The notes under the pieces: model-generated
What the model was told of the DNA's origin: nothing
Databases searched by the model: none
The model's input: only the letters and a program-made list of their open reading frames with translations
Translations under genes and position numbers: made by a program
Source of the DNA: Myxococcales bacterium UBA5297
Lineage (GTDB): Bacteria > Myxococcota > Myxococcia > Myxococcales > UBA5297
Direction: 5' to 3'
DNA: 20,309 bases
NCBI GenBank assembly: GCA_002408385.1
Contig: DHSB01000054.1
Location: 15,111-35,419 of the forward strand
Part shown: piece after piece, positions 1 through 8,278 of the stretch
Numbering within the stretch: the first letter of the stretch is position 1
Layout of the letters: each line of letters starts with the position of its first letter

Positions 1-1
1 G

Positions 2-2299
2 GCGCCCCGGCGAGTCCGGGTGACGGGCACCTATCAGCCCCCGCAGGCGGCCTCTGTGTCCGAGCCCCCTGTGGACGACGGCACGAGACCTGAGCCGGTC
101 CTGACCACCGGCGGCACGGCCCTCGCCACCTCGGGGCCGACCGCGCCCCCGGAGCCCCCGCGTCCTTCCCCGGTCGCCGGGCCTGCGCGCGACGAGGCTG
201 CTGCCGACGAGCTCGCGCTCTTCGGTGCCGAGGACGTGGTGACCCTGGCGACCCGGCAGGCACAGTCGGTCTCGGTCGCCCCCGCCATCGCCACCGGCGT
301 GCCCGAAGACCAGATGCGGGCGCTGGGCCTGCGCACCCTGCCCGAGGTCCTCAAGATGGTCCCCGGCTTCGAGACGAGCCGCGACGTCCAGGGGTTCCAC
401 CGGGTCTCGGCCCGCGGAATGCGCGACGATTCGGCGCTGCTCATCCTCTACGACGGCCACCGGCTCAACAGCCCCTACGACGCGAAGGCGCTGCTCAACC
501 TGCCGACCGAAAACATCGAGCGCGTCGAGGTCGTCCGTGGCCCGGGCTCGGCCCTCTACGGCACCGGCGCTTTCCTCGGCGTGGTCAACGTCGTCTCCAA
601 GCGGCGCGAGGGGCTCGAGGCCGCGGCCTCGGGAGGCTCGTTCGGCTCGGCGGCGGCCCATCTGTCGGGCGGGCTGCGGCTCGGCGAGTCGGGCTGGTTC
701 CTCTACGGGGACGCCGGCTACACCCGGACCGACGGCTACCGCAAGCCCATCGTGAGCGATTCGGCGTCGGCGAAGATGGAGGCGGCAGGGCTCAAGGACG
801 AAGAGGCGAGCGCGGGGCTGACCAACGACTCCGGGCAGCAGGTCAACGCCGGCTTCGAGATCCGGCGCAGCCCAGCCGGCGGTGCCCAGACCAAGCTGAG
901 CGCGCGCTTCCTGCACGAGGACCGCGCCGCGCTCGTCGGCCTGTTCGACGTCCTCGGGCGCGAGTCGAACCTGCTCTGGAGCGTCATCCTCGCGGACCTC
1001 TCGCACGAGCAGCCGCTCGGCAAGTCGGGGGCGCTGACCGCGCGGGCCTTCTTCGACCAGCAGATGGTCGATAGGCTCTTCCAGGTCGCGCCCCGCGGCT
1101 ACCAGCTCGTCGACGGGGTCAGCGCGCCGGTCGGCCTCTTCGAGCGCACCCGCTTCACGGCGAGGACCTACGGCGGCGAGCTGGGGCTCGACCTCTCCAT
1201 CGCCCAGTCGCACCGGCTCTCATTGGGTCTCTCGGGCGCGGTCCAGGACCTGCCCAAGTACTCCTACCAGGTCAACTGGGAGCAGGAAGAGGTGTTGGCC
1301 GAGCTGCGCGATCCGACCGGGTTCACCGCCCGCCAGTCGCTAAAGGAGCTCAACCGGCGCCTGGTCGCCGGCGCCTTCATTCAGGACGTCTGGCGCGTCC
1401 ACGAGACGCTCTCGCTGACGTTGGGCCTGCGCGCCGACGTGACTCAGTTGCCGAAGACCAGCGAGAGCGGGGGCGAGGTGCTCATCGAGGGCACGCGCAT
1501 GGTGCCCAGCCTCAACCCGCGCCTCGGCCTGGTCTGGTCGCCGGGCGAAGGATGGAACTTCAAGCTGCTCTACGGCCGCGCCTTCCGTGCGCCGACGATG
1601 CAGGAGCTCGCCGAGCGCATCCCGACCACCGATCTGTCGCAGGGCCGGTTCGAGGGCAACCCGGGCCTGCAGCCGGCGACCATCGACACCGTCGAGGCGG
1701 GAGTCGAGACCGCCACCGCGGTCGGCGAGAACAAGGTCCGTCTGCGCGCCAACGGCTTCTTCAACAACTTCAGCGACCCGATCATGGCGATCGACACCTC
1801 GGGCAACATCATCCCGCTGTCGAACCGCAAGCTCGGCGTCCTGGTCTGGGGCGCCGAGGCCGAGGTGCGCTTCGAGGTTTCCAGCCGCGCCTACACCTTC
1901 ATCAACTACTCCTGGTTCCGCGCGATCGACCTCGCCACGCCCAAAGGCTTCGAGTACCTGGTCAACGTGCCGCAGTACCGCTTCAACTGGGCGGCGCAGT
2001 TGCCGCTCGGCCGGCACTTCGACCTCGCAGTGCTCGCCCAGCTCGGGGCCGAGCGGCGCAACAACGCGCTCAGCCAGCTCGAGACGATGCGCTACTACCG
2101 CATCCCGGCCTATGCGCTGGTCGGCGCGCAGCTACGCACCGAGCAGCTCGCCGACCACTTCGACTTCGCGCTCACGGTCCAGAACCTCTTCCAGTACCAG
2201 CTCTACGACGACGTCCCGCGGCCGGACGAGGGCCGGATGCCGGGGCTGCTGCCGCGCGAGGGGCTCGGCGCTTACCTGACCGCGCGCATGCGCTATTAG
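2..2299 (+). CDS. TonB-dependent outer-membrane receptor (5' end outside window)
   Basis: Outer-membrane beta-barrel that would import a bound ligand using TonB/ExbBD energy; the ligand cannot be told from sequence. Counting from the in-frame GTG at 20, a Pro/Ala-rich stretch (about 1-65) leads to a plug domain (about 82-195) containing LPEVLKMVPG, LYDGHRLN and the typical VRGPGSALYGTGAFLGVVNV. A barrel follows (about 200-759) with RAFRAPTMQEL and NPGLQPATIDTVEAGVE, and the protein ends in a terminal aromatic residue (RMRY). No signal peptide is seen at the GTG, and the frame stays open to base 2, so the true start and export signal are probably upstream of the window. The stop lies 9 bp before the next gene, suggesting an operon. 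The family is certain; the substrate is unknown, with nucleotides or nucleosides only a guess from the neighbour. Confidence 0.93.
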   Translation, partial: APRRVRVTGTYQPPQAASVSEPPVDDGTRPEPVLTTGGTALATSGPTAPPEPPRPSPVAGPARDEAAADELALFGAEDVVTLATRQAQSVSVAPAIATGVPEDQMRALGLRTLPEVLKMVPGFETSRDVQGFHRVSARGMRDDSALLILYDGHRLNSPYDAKALLNLPTENIERVEVVRGPGSALYGTGAFLGVVNVVSKRREGLEAAASGGSFGSAAAHLSGGLRLGESGWFLYGDAGYTRTDGYRKPIVSDSASAKMEAAGLKDEEASAGLTNDSGQQVNAGFEIRRSPAGGAQTKLSARFLHEDRAALVGLFDVLGRESNLLWSVILADLSHEQPLGKSGALTARAFFDQQMVDRLFQVAPRGYQLVDGVSAPVGLFERTRFTARTYGGELGLDLSIAQSHRLSLGLSGAVQDLPKYSYQVNWEQEEVLAELRDPTGFTARQSLKELNRRLVAGAFIQDVWRVHETLSLTLGLRADVTQLPKTSESGGEVLIEGTRMVPSLNPRLGLVWSPGEGWNFKLLYGRAFRAPTMQELAERIPTTDLSQGRFEGNPGLQPATIDTVEAGVETATAVGENKVRLRANGFFNNFSDPIMAIDTSGNIIPLSNRKLGVLVWGAEAEVRFEVSSRAYTFINYSWFRAIDLATPKGFEYLVNVPQYRFNWAAQLPLGRHFDLAVLAQLGAERRNNALSQLETMRYYRIPAYALVGAQLRTEQLADHFDFALTVQNLFQYQLYDDVPRPDEGRMPGLLPREGLGAYLTARMRY

Positions 2300-2308
2300 A
2301 GGCGACAG

Positions 2309-3172
2309 ATGAGACTGCTCAAAACGCTCCAGCCCCTCCTGCTCGTCGCGCTGCTGGCCGCCGGGTGCGTCGAGTACAACGAGGAGTGCTCGCGCTTCAT
2401 GCAGGAGCCGGACGGGGTTGCCGGCTACCTGGCCGGCGACGCGAACATCACCAAGGCCGTGGTGCGCACCGACGACAACGCGATAGGCCAGCTCGTCGCC
2501 GAGGCCTACTACCACGCCTTCGACGAGGAGCAGGCGAAGGACCGGCCGCAGCTCTCCCTGGTCAACAGCGGCGCCATCCGCTCGCAGGGGGTCTGCGAGT
2601 CGCGCGAGGTGCTCTACGGCGGGCCGGTCAAGCGCAAGGTGTTGCGCGACGTGCTGCCGTTCGACAACCGCGTCGTCGCGCTCAGCCTCACCCACAAGCA
2701 GCTCAAGAACATGCTCGAGCACTCGGTGTTCAAGTACGACAAGGCCGAGCCGAAGGGCTGGTTCCTGCAGATCTATGGCGGCGAGGTCTTCTTCGACTGC
2801 CGAGAGCCGGGCGAGACGCTCGACGCCGAGGGCATGCGCGCCACCGAGGGCCGGCGCGTCACCCGCGTCCTTGTCCACCACCGCTCCTGCGAGGAGGACC
2901 CGGAGAACCCGGACTGCGGCAAGAGCGTGGAGCTGCCGCTCGCTCCGCCCTCGGAGACCGAGACCATCCGCGTCGCGGTCGACAGCTTTCTGCAGGGGGG
3001 CGGAGACGGCTTCGTCGATCTCAAGGCGGTCGATCCGAACGCGAGCGACACGCTGTCGGCGGGCAGCTTCAACTTCGAGATCGTCGCGCGCTACTTCTCG
3101 AAGGCCTATCCCGCCGAGGCTCCGCTGTCGGCGACTGCCGAGGATCGCGTCCACCTGCACGAGTGCAAGTAG
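2309..3172 (+). CDS. Lipoprotein with a stand-alone 5'-nucleotidase C-terminal domain
   Basis: 287 aa. The N-terminus is a lipoprotein signal (hydrophobic 7-19, LLAAG before Cys20), so the protein is probably lipid-anchored in the envelope. The rest matches the substrate-binding C-terminal domain of UshA-type 5'-nucleotidases: NSGAIR at 86-91, LPFDNRVV at 116-123, WFLQIYGGEVFFD at 151-163 (where the base-stacking aromatics normally sit) and GGGDGF at 230-235. The N-terminal metallophosphatase domain that carries the metal site in full-length enzymes is absent, with no room for it upstream. It is rich in Cys outside the lipobox (27, 96, 164, 194, 203, 286), which would suit disulfides. It starts 9 bp after the receptor stop with a purine-rich gaggcgac site. 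It may bind a nucleotide or nucleoside for the receptor or have lost catalysis; that role is inference. Confidence 0.82.
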   Translation: MRLLKTLQPLLLVALLAAGCVEYNEECSRFMQEPDGVAGYLAGDANITKAVVRTDDNAIGQLVAEAYYHAFDEEQAKDRPQLSLVNSGAIRSQGVCESREVLYGGPVKRKVLRDVLPFDNRVVALSLTHKQLKNMLEHSVFKYDKAEPKGWFLQIYGGEVFFDCREPGETLDAEGMRATEGRRVTRVLVHHRSCEEDPENPDCGKSVELPLAPPSETETIRVAVDSFLQGGGDGFVDLKAVDPNASDTLSAGSFNFEIVARYFSKAYPAEAPLSATAEDRVHLHECK

Positions 3173-3547
3173 CTCGGGCGCGGGCTCGCAGGGCACCGCT
3201 GACCCGTCAAGAGTGCGCTCGGGCGGGACGCGTCGGTCCGGGCCTGCCGGCAGGGTAGAAGAGCCGCGACGCGCGCGACTTGCCCGAGACGCCGCGAAAG
3301 CTCATTGCCCCTCGGCTCTGCCGCCTGCTCACCCCCGGTAGTCGCGCCCCTGCCGTGCGGCGGGTCGTTGCCGAGAGCGTCAGGCCAGGCGGCGTGTGCT
3401 TGGCGGTGAGCCTATTCGGCGAAAGGGGCGCACCCGCGGCGTCGCGGGACGCGCGAGCTCGGGCTCTTTTCGAGCGACAGAAGAGGCCCAAACCAACCCT
3501 TCGGGCGCGCGCCCAGTCGCAACAAGCGGCGCAGAATCGAAGGGAAG
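3173..3547. other. Gene-free gap between convergent genes
   Basis: 375 bp between the ends of two convergent genes. I see no credible reading frame. It holds a perfect 12-bp palindrome (CCTGCCGGCAGG, 3243-3254) and an imperfect GGGCTCTT/AAGAGGCCC hairpin near 3461-3492, neither followed by a T-run, so no terminator is called. Confidence 0.5.
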
Positions 3548-3763
3548 CTAGACGGCGTCGCGCTCGCGCGGATCGTCGGCGTCGCTGGTGCCGACCACGT
3601 CGTTGACCGACGGGTAGCGCATGATGTCGTTGCGCGCGATGCGCCACGCCTGCTGCACGATCCACGAGAGCGAGCGATCCTGGCGGGTCGCCTCCTCCTG
3701 AATCTCCTTCAGCATGTCCTCGGGGAAGTAGAGGCTTTGCTTGCGCTTGTCAGTGCCGGACAT
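3548..3763 (-). CDS. Small ribbon-helix-helix protein (TIGR04563-like)
   Basis: 71 aa. A short strand KQSLYFP (8-14) followed by EDMLKEIQEEATRQDRS and LSWIVQQAWRIA fits the beta-alpha-alpha fold of RHH/MetJ-Arc DNA-binding proteins, which act as dimers; the acidic tail (about 55-71) is probably disordered. It resembles the short TIGR04563 family that I associate with myxobacteria; this is from memory, not a search. GAGGAG sits 6 nt before the ATG, and a strong sigma70-like promoter lies about 55 nt upstream. No toxin gene adjoins it, which argues against a toxin-antitoxin antitoxin. It may be a stand-alone regulator, with unknown targets. Confidence 0.8.
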   Translation of the reverse strand: MSGTDKRKQSLYFPEDMLKEIQEEATRQDRSLSWIVQQAWRIARNDIMRYPSVNDVVGTSDADDPRERDAV

Positions 3764-3817
3764 CGAGTGCTCCTCGGGATGTCGCCCTACATAGGCGGGC
3801 AGGTCGTCCTTTGACCT

Positions 3818-3846
3818 TCAATATCCGACACTTGTAGACGCGTCAA
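3818..3846 (-). promoter_or_regulatory. Sigma70-type promoter of the RHH gene
   Basis: On the minus strand, TTGACG (3846-3841), a 17-nt spacer, then TATTGA (3823-3818). Spacing is ideal and 5/6 and 4/6 bases match the -35 and -10 consensus. Predicted transcription starts near 3811, giving a leader of about 48 nt before the ATG at 3763. Confidence 0.7.
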
Positions 3847-4538
3847 CAGGACGGCCGAAAAAGCTTACCGCAGCGAGCAAGCGCCGAAAGGCTCGTTGTT
3901 TCGCGCTCTTGGCGTTAGCCCGCCTGCCTGCCATCCAGCAGGGCGAGCCGTAGCCAACACGGTCGGCATCAGCCTTGAGCTTCAACTGCCCACCGAATAG
4001 GTGGGAGGCGAGTGCCCTCGAGCCCATCGGCAATCCGGCCTCGCTGGCGGCTCGGGCCGGACCATCTGGCTTGCGATGATTCGGCCCCTTCCAGATCACG
4101 GACGGCAGGCGTTGCCTTGGGCGCCGATCCGGTCGGCCCAGAAGCTGTGCGCCACGGCTCTCGAGGTGTCGCGCTCGCCGATGAGCCGGTCGGCCAGCGG
4201 CGGGAGGCCCGGGGGGCGGGGCGGTGTTTCTCGGAACGCAGCCCTCGGTGGGCCGGGCTTTCGATGCCCGAGCCTCGGGCAGACAAGGACTTGACTATTG
4301 CCGGCCCGCGTCTGCTGTGGCATTTGGCACGCGCTACCTGGCGTCCCCCGGCGGTGCGCTCGTGGTTGTTCGAGGTCGGGCAGGACGGTGCGCGCAGCTC
4401 CTCATGTTGCGGAGAGCTGGCGGCCGGCCCCTCTTCGTGCCGCCCGGACGCCGAGCCGGGACCGCCTTTCGAGAATGTCCCTGGGACGGTCGCAGCGTAC
4501 GGTGGACAGGCCACAACTGAACCGCGGGTGTCGGACAC
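3847..4538. other. 692-bp gap without a recognisable gene
   Basis: No convincing gene. Short frames on both strands overlap one another and show no family I know. On the minus strand, two adjacent frames (4323-4096 and 4099-3818) read into one another by a shift and have fairly protein-like composition, so a decayed gene is possible but unproven. The part around 3810-3900 looks less GC-rich than the surroundings. A nested inverted repeat lies at 4254-4281. Confidence 0.45.
4254..4281. repeat. Nested inverted repeat with alternative pairings
   Basis: A perfect 17-nt palindrome, TGCCCGAG-C-CTCGGGCA (4265-4281), overlaps a second possible hairpin, CGGGC (4254-4258) with GCCCG (4266-4270). The two pairings are mutually exclusive. 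TTGACT follows at 4291 but no good -10 box is found at the right distance. It could be an operator or RNA switch-like element upstream of the DUF2225 gene, or chance. Confidence 0.4.
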
Positions 4539-5414
4539 ATGGCTGGTGACAGGAGCAAGACGGCCCAACAGCAGGTCTCGAGGGTGAGCTCGCCTCCTAT
4601 CGAGTTCATCACGCTCTCGCTGCGCTGCCCGGTATGCAACACGGCCTTCAACTCGGAGATCCCGAATCCCGGTGCGCCGGTGGGCAGGGAGAGCGACCTG
4701 CGCCCGAGGTTCGCCGGGCTCGATCCGCTGCCCTCCCTGATCCAGTCCTGCCCGTCGTGCCGGTACTCCGCCTATCACTGCGGCTTCGATGGTCGGCACG
4801 AGGAGGTCGACGAGCTGCTCGACTCTCTTTCCAGGCGGCTCGGCGATCGTCCGCCGACGCGGATGCAGCCGCTCGAGGAGAACGACCTCGACGACCTTCG
4901 CCGCTGGATTCGCCGCGGCAGCCTGACGAGCGACTTCGCCGAAGGTCGAGAGCCTTATGGCGCCGAGCGCTACGTGCTCGCGGCCCGCTGCCACGAATAC
5001 GTCAAGGACGACGACTCGCTCGAGCTGGCCGACTACTACCTGCGCGCCGCCTGGTGTGCCCGCGCGAGCGGGCAGCCTGAGCTTCAACGCGAGAGCCAGC
5101 GCGAGGCTATCGTCCGGTTCGAGATCGGCCTCGAGGACTCGACGCTGGTGGCGGAGTCGGACAAGCCCCGCATCCTCTTTCTGATCGGAGAGCTCTCGCG
5201 TCGAAGCGGCGACTTTGGCAAAGCGGTCGACCTGTTCACGCAGCTCGACGGGCAGAACGAGAGCGTAGAGGCCGACGAGGACGAGTCGGTACTCTTCGCG
5301 GCCCTCGCCAGGCGGATGCTCGCGCTCGCGGCGGTCAAGAGCGACGTGAACGCCGCGCTTCCCGAAGAGGACCTCGAGCTCGAGGGGGACGACGAGGCGG
5401 ACGAGAGTCCTTGA
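4539..5414 (+). CDS. DUF2225 protein (double Cys-pair, probable metal-binding)
   Basis: 291 aa, cytoplasmic, with no signal peptide or membrane segment. Two Cys pairs, CPVC (30-33) and CPSC (71-74), are separated by about 40 residues and followed by RYSAYHCGFDG. This is the pattern of DUF2225 proteins and could hold one zinc ion. The middle and C-terminal parts are helical and TPR-like, with AADYYLRAAW-type and DFGKAVDLFTQL segments, ending in a very acidic tail (about 270-291). The function of the family is not established to my knowledge. The ATG at 4539 has only a weak ribosome-binding site; a GTG at codon 16 (4584) is an alternative and would still keep both Cys pairs. Its end faces the peptidase gene. 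Confidence 0.82.
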   Translation: MAGDRSKTAQQQVSRVSSPPIEFITLSLRCPVCNTAFNSEIPNPGAPVGRESDLRPRFAGLDPLPSLIQSCPSCRYSAYHCGFDGRHEEVDELLDSLSRRLGDRPPTRMQPLEENDLDDLRRWIRRGSLTSDFAEGREPYGAERYVLAARCHEYVKDDDSLELADYYLRAAWCARASGQPELQRESQREAIVRFEIGLEDSTLVAESDKPRILFLIGELSRRSGDFGKAVDLFTQLDGQNESVEADEDESVLFAALARRMLALAAVKSDVNAALPEEDLELEGDDEADESP

Positions 5415-5615
5415 GGCACGAGCGCGGTCGCGGTTGAGTCAAGCTGCTTTTGGGTGGGCCCGAGCCCCTCGGCTCTTCTTGGCGGCCAGCGCTCGCCGCG
5501 CCAGCCGCTCGACGTCGCCCGGGGGGGGCGCAGCCGAGGTCGACTTCGCTTGGGCTGACCGGTTGCCGGCCATGCTGGTGTGAGGCACAGCAGCGCCCGC
5601 CGCAAGAGGCCGGCA

Positions 5616-5641
5616 GCGCCGCGTCGGTCGACACGCGGCGC
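5616..5641 (-). terminator. Stem-loop just after the peptidase gene
   Basis: A perfect 9-bp GC-rich stem, GCGCCGCGT / ACGCGGCGC, with an 8-nt loop, 20 nt downstream of the peptidase stop. The transcript then reads tgccggcctctt, so there is no true U-run. It may act as a terminator or 3'-end stabiliser. Confidence 0.45.
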
Positions 5642-5661
5642 GAACGCCCTTGCCTGGGGCT

Positions 5662-8184
5662 TCAGTCCCGGCGCCGCCGCAGGAGAGCGAATCCGGCGAA
5701 CACCGCTGCGAATAGGGCCGGTGAGGCGCTGCCAGCCGCGCAGCCACAGCCTTCGTCCTTCGTGCTGGCGGCCGGAGCCGGCTGCGAGCCGGCGTCCTGC
5801 GGACCTGCTCCTGCATCGGGCGGAAGAACCCCCGCATCGGGCTTCAGGCCAGCATCGGCCCCCGCGTCGACGAGCTCGCCTGCATCGGGCTCGGAGGCAT
5901 CGGGCAACCCTGCATCCGGCACGGGCGACAGCGGCTCGGCGGCGAGCGTGACCCCGACGAGGCTGAGCCCGTCCGCGCCGGCATTGGCGATCGAGACGAA
6001 GATCTCGCCGCCGCGAGGGGCTTCGAGCGCAACCTCGGCGCTGAGGGTTTCCCCGGCCCCCGTGGCGAGCGCCTTGACGATTTGGGCGTCGTGGGCGAGC
6101 CGGCCGGGTTCGCCCGAGTACGCAACCGGCCCGCCGACGCTGACAAGAGCACGCACCTGCACCGCGCCGCCCAGGCCGATTGCGAGCGAGGGCCCGAGGC
6201 GCGCTTCGATGGAGAGCGATTGGGCTCCGTCGGGGACGACGAGCTTGAGCTGGACGGGCCCCGGGGCGAGCGGCGAATAGCCGGAGGAGGTGCCCGGGAG
6301 CCAGTATTCGGCGCGCGGCTCGAGGTACTCGATGACCTTCACGCACTCGATGACCCCGCGCGCGCGGTACTCGGCGAGCACCGTCTCCCGCGCGTCGGGA
6401 ATGGTCGCGAAGGCGGCCTCAACCTCGGCGGCGATGGCCTCCGCGGTCTCGGCGAAGCCCGAGGCCGGGACGAGCGACTTGAGTGCATCGAAGACCGCCG
6501 TGTCGAACGTCTTGCCGGAGTCTGGGCCGAGGAACTGCTGGCGCAGCCTCCAGGTCGCGCCGGAGAAGTGCATGCTGTCGTTGTGCACCTCGCCGATGAG
6601 CAGGTCGGGGCACTTGAAGTCATTGTCCAGGCTGCGCAGGCTCGCGCCCTCGCCCACCATCGCGCCGAACCACTCGGCCATCGCGGGGTCGTCGGTCATC
6701 GCGCCGGCAAAGTAGTCGGCAAAGCCCTCGTGCAGCGAGCCGGCCTCGTCGAGCGCCCCGTACAGATCGAGGTGCGGTCCGTTCAGGTTCGCGGTGGAGA
6801 AGACCACGCCGTGCGCAAGCTCGTGGTAGATGACCTCGCCGTCGTAGGCCGAGTCGGCGGCCGTCCCCTGGAAGAGCACGATGGCGTCGGTCTGCGGCAG
6901 GTTCGCGCTGGTGAAGATGGGCAGCTCGGCCCAGGACTCGCGGGGCATGAAGGCCGCGTTGCCGGCCGGGATGCGCACGAGGGGAAAGAAGAGCTCGCCC
7001 CCCGGGGTCATCTGTGGCGGCCAGGTGAACGCGTCGGGGATGAGGAAGTTGGCCCAGACCTGCGTCTTCTTCGGCGGGTCCTGTTGCCCGTCGCGCAGCA
7101 GGAAGCCCGGATCGCCGAGCGAGCGGAAGAACTGATAGGCGCGGTTGGCGTGGTAGAAGCCGTGGACCTCGGCGAAGGTGTCCTGGTCGGCCGGGTCGTC
7201 GCCGACGGTCAGGCCCGAGGTCACCGGGTCCTGCGGCGGATCGATGGCGAGCGGGTCCTCGGGCGAGTAGTCGTAGTTGCTGCGCCCGTCGAGCACGTTC
7301 GATGCGCGCGGGCGCAGGTCGCACCACTGGGCCTCGAAGGGCAGCGGAAACGGTCCCATGGCGATCGTCCCGGTGATCACGTTGATCGGGTTCTCGGGAT
7401 CGCACTCGGCCCGGGCGCAGCAGCTCACCGCGTCGAGCAGCGTGCCGGCGAGCCGGCCGTCCGGGTCGCGCGCGGCGGAGGGGGGGAGGAAGTCGCTCAG
7501 GCTCTGCGTCACGAGAGGCTCGCCTTCGGTTGCGCCCGGGTTGGTCTGCCAGACCTTGGCGTCGTCGGAGAAGTAGATGCGGTTCTGGCGCGAGACCACC
7601 TCGCCGGTCGCCGCGTCGACGAGCGCATAGACGTTCTCCAACGGGTTGAGCGTGGCGACGTGGATCTCGTAGGCCAGGCGGGCGACGGCGCCGCGAACGT
7701 AGACCACCTCGCGGAAGGCGCCGGCGGGCCTGCCGTGCTCTGTCACCACCGCCTGAAGGCCCGAGGCGACGAAGGCGAGGGCATCGGACCCCTGGACCGC
7801 GCGGGTGAGCTGATGGCCGTGAATCGGTCGGGCCGAGCTGGCGACTCGGCGCACCCGGCCCTCTGCGTCCAGGGCGACGGTGAGCTGCGCGCCGAGGATC
7901 GGCAGGCCACGAAAGCTCGTCTCGAAGCGGACCACCTTGCCGGACCGCAGTGGCGAGATGCGCGGCTGCTCGAGGTCGGCGCCTCGCAGCCCGAGGGCCT
8001 CGGCGTGCTGCAGGGTGAACCGCCGTGCCGCCAGTGCGGGATCACCGTCGAGAGGCGCGGCCTTGATGCCAGTCGCCAGCCGCACCAGCCCGTCGCGCTC
8101 GAGGACTCGGGTGGCGGGAAAGCTGACTTGCGCCTGGGCAAAGGCAGGGAAGAGAAGGGCAAGGCCCAACACGAAGCGGTTCAT
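5662..8184 (-). CDS. Secreted M4/M36-like zinc metallopeptidase with MYXO-CTERM tail
   Basis: 840 aa exported protease. The signal peptide spans 1-18 (cleavage after AQA). An FTP/PepSY-type propeptide (about 20-205) would act as inhibitor and chaperone. The catalytic part carries the zinc motif HELAH (H454, E455, H458), the third ligand E486 in HEGFADYF, and EVHNDSMHFSGATW with a probable catalytic His at 534. FYHANRAYQFF near 335 resembles the pre-catalytic helix of M36 enzymes. A beta-rich domain (about 620-750) is followed by an Asp-Ala-Gly linker (754-809) and a MYXO-CTERM-like tail (810-840: C813, C815, hydrophobic stretch, RRRRD) that should anchor or sort it to the surface. GGGAG lies 6 nt before the ATG. 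All catalytic residues are present, so it should be active; M4 versus M36 is not settled. Confidence 0.9.
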   Translation of the reverse strand: MNRFVLGLALLFPAFAQAQVSFPATRVLERDGLVRLATGIKAAPLDGDPALAARRFTLQHAEALGLRGADLEQPRISPLRSGKVVRFETSFRGLPILGAQLTVALDAEGRVRRVASSARPIHGHQLTRAVQGSDALAFVASGLQAVVTEHGRPAGAFREVVYVRGAVARLAYEIHVATLNPLENVYALVDAATGEVVSRQNRIYFSDDAKVWQTNPGATEGEPLVTQSLSDFLPPSAARDPDGRLAGTLLDAVSCCARAECDPENPINVITGTIAMGPFPLPFEAQWCDLRPRASNVLDGRSNYDYSPEDPLAIDPPQDPVTSGLTVGDDPADQDTFAEVHGFYHANRAYQFFRSLGDPGFLLRDGQQDPPKKTQVWANFLIPDAFTWPPQMTPGGELFFPLVRIPAGNAAFMPRESWAELPIFTSANLPQTDAIVLFQGTAADSAYDGEVIYHELAHGVVFSTANLNGPHLDLYGALDEAGSLHEGFADYFAGAMTDDPAMAEWFGAMVGEGASLRSLDNDFKCPDLLIGEVHNDSMHFSGATWRLRQQFLGPDSGKTFDTAVFDALKSLVPASGFAETAEAIAAEVEAAFATIPDARETVLAEYRARGVIECVKVIEYLEPRAEYWLPGTSSGYSPLAPGPVQLKLVVPDGAQSLSIEARLGPSLAIGLGGAVQVRALVSVGGPVAYSGEPGRLAHDAQIVKALATGAGETLSAEVALEAPRGGEIFVSIANAGADGLSLVGVTLAAEPLSPVPDAGLPDASEPDAGELVDAGADAGLKPDAGVLPPDAGAGPQDAGSQPAPAASTKDEGCGCAAGSASPALFAAVFAGFALLRRRRD
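5758..5925 (-). repeat. Asp-Ala-Gly linker repeat in the peptidase gene
   Basis: Codes for residues 754-809: seven DAG units and one DAS unit, mostly preceded by Pro (PDAG). On the plus strand it appears as repeated gcatcggg-like units at irregular spacing. It is low-complexity and probably a flexible spacer between the enzyme and its C-terminal anchor. Such tracts can change length by slippage. Confidence 0.8.
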
Positions 8185-8278
8185 GCGTGGCTCCCACGGC
8201 TCGTCTGCCGGAAAGAGGACGAGGCATGTTAGCGCACGGCCTGTTCCCGGACGAACCGTGAGGGGGGCAAGCGCCTGG

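Noticed and set aside
1552..3258. 568-aa plus-strand frame across the receptor and lipoprotein genes
   Set aside because: Arg/Ala/Pro-rich out-of-frame shadow of two well-supported genes; no family features.
4321..4345. Possible sigma54 promoter (TGGCACG near 4327)
   Set aside because: The -24-like part matches but the required GC/TTGCA element at -12 is missing at the right spacing.
3969..5087. 372-aa minus-strand frame over the gap and the DUF2225 gene
   Set aside because: Overlaps a well-supported plus-strand gene; no domain or signal recognised in the part lying in the gap.
5758..5925. CRISPR-like repetition of gcatcggg units
   Set aside because: Units are short, irregularly spaced and in frame with a protein linker; no conserved 25-35-bp repeat and no cas genes.
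6082..8232. 716-aa plus-strand frame opposite the peptidase gene
   Set aside because: Antisense shadow of a gene with signal peptide, HELAH and a complete domain order; GC-rich codon use keeps the reverse frame open.
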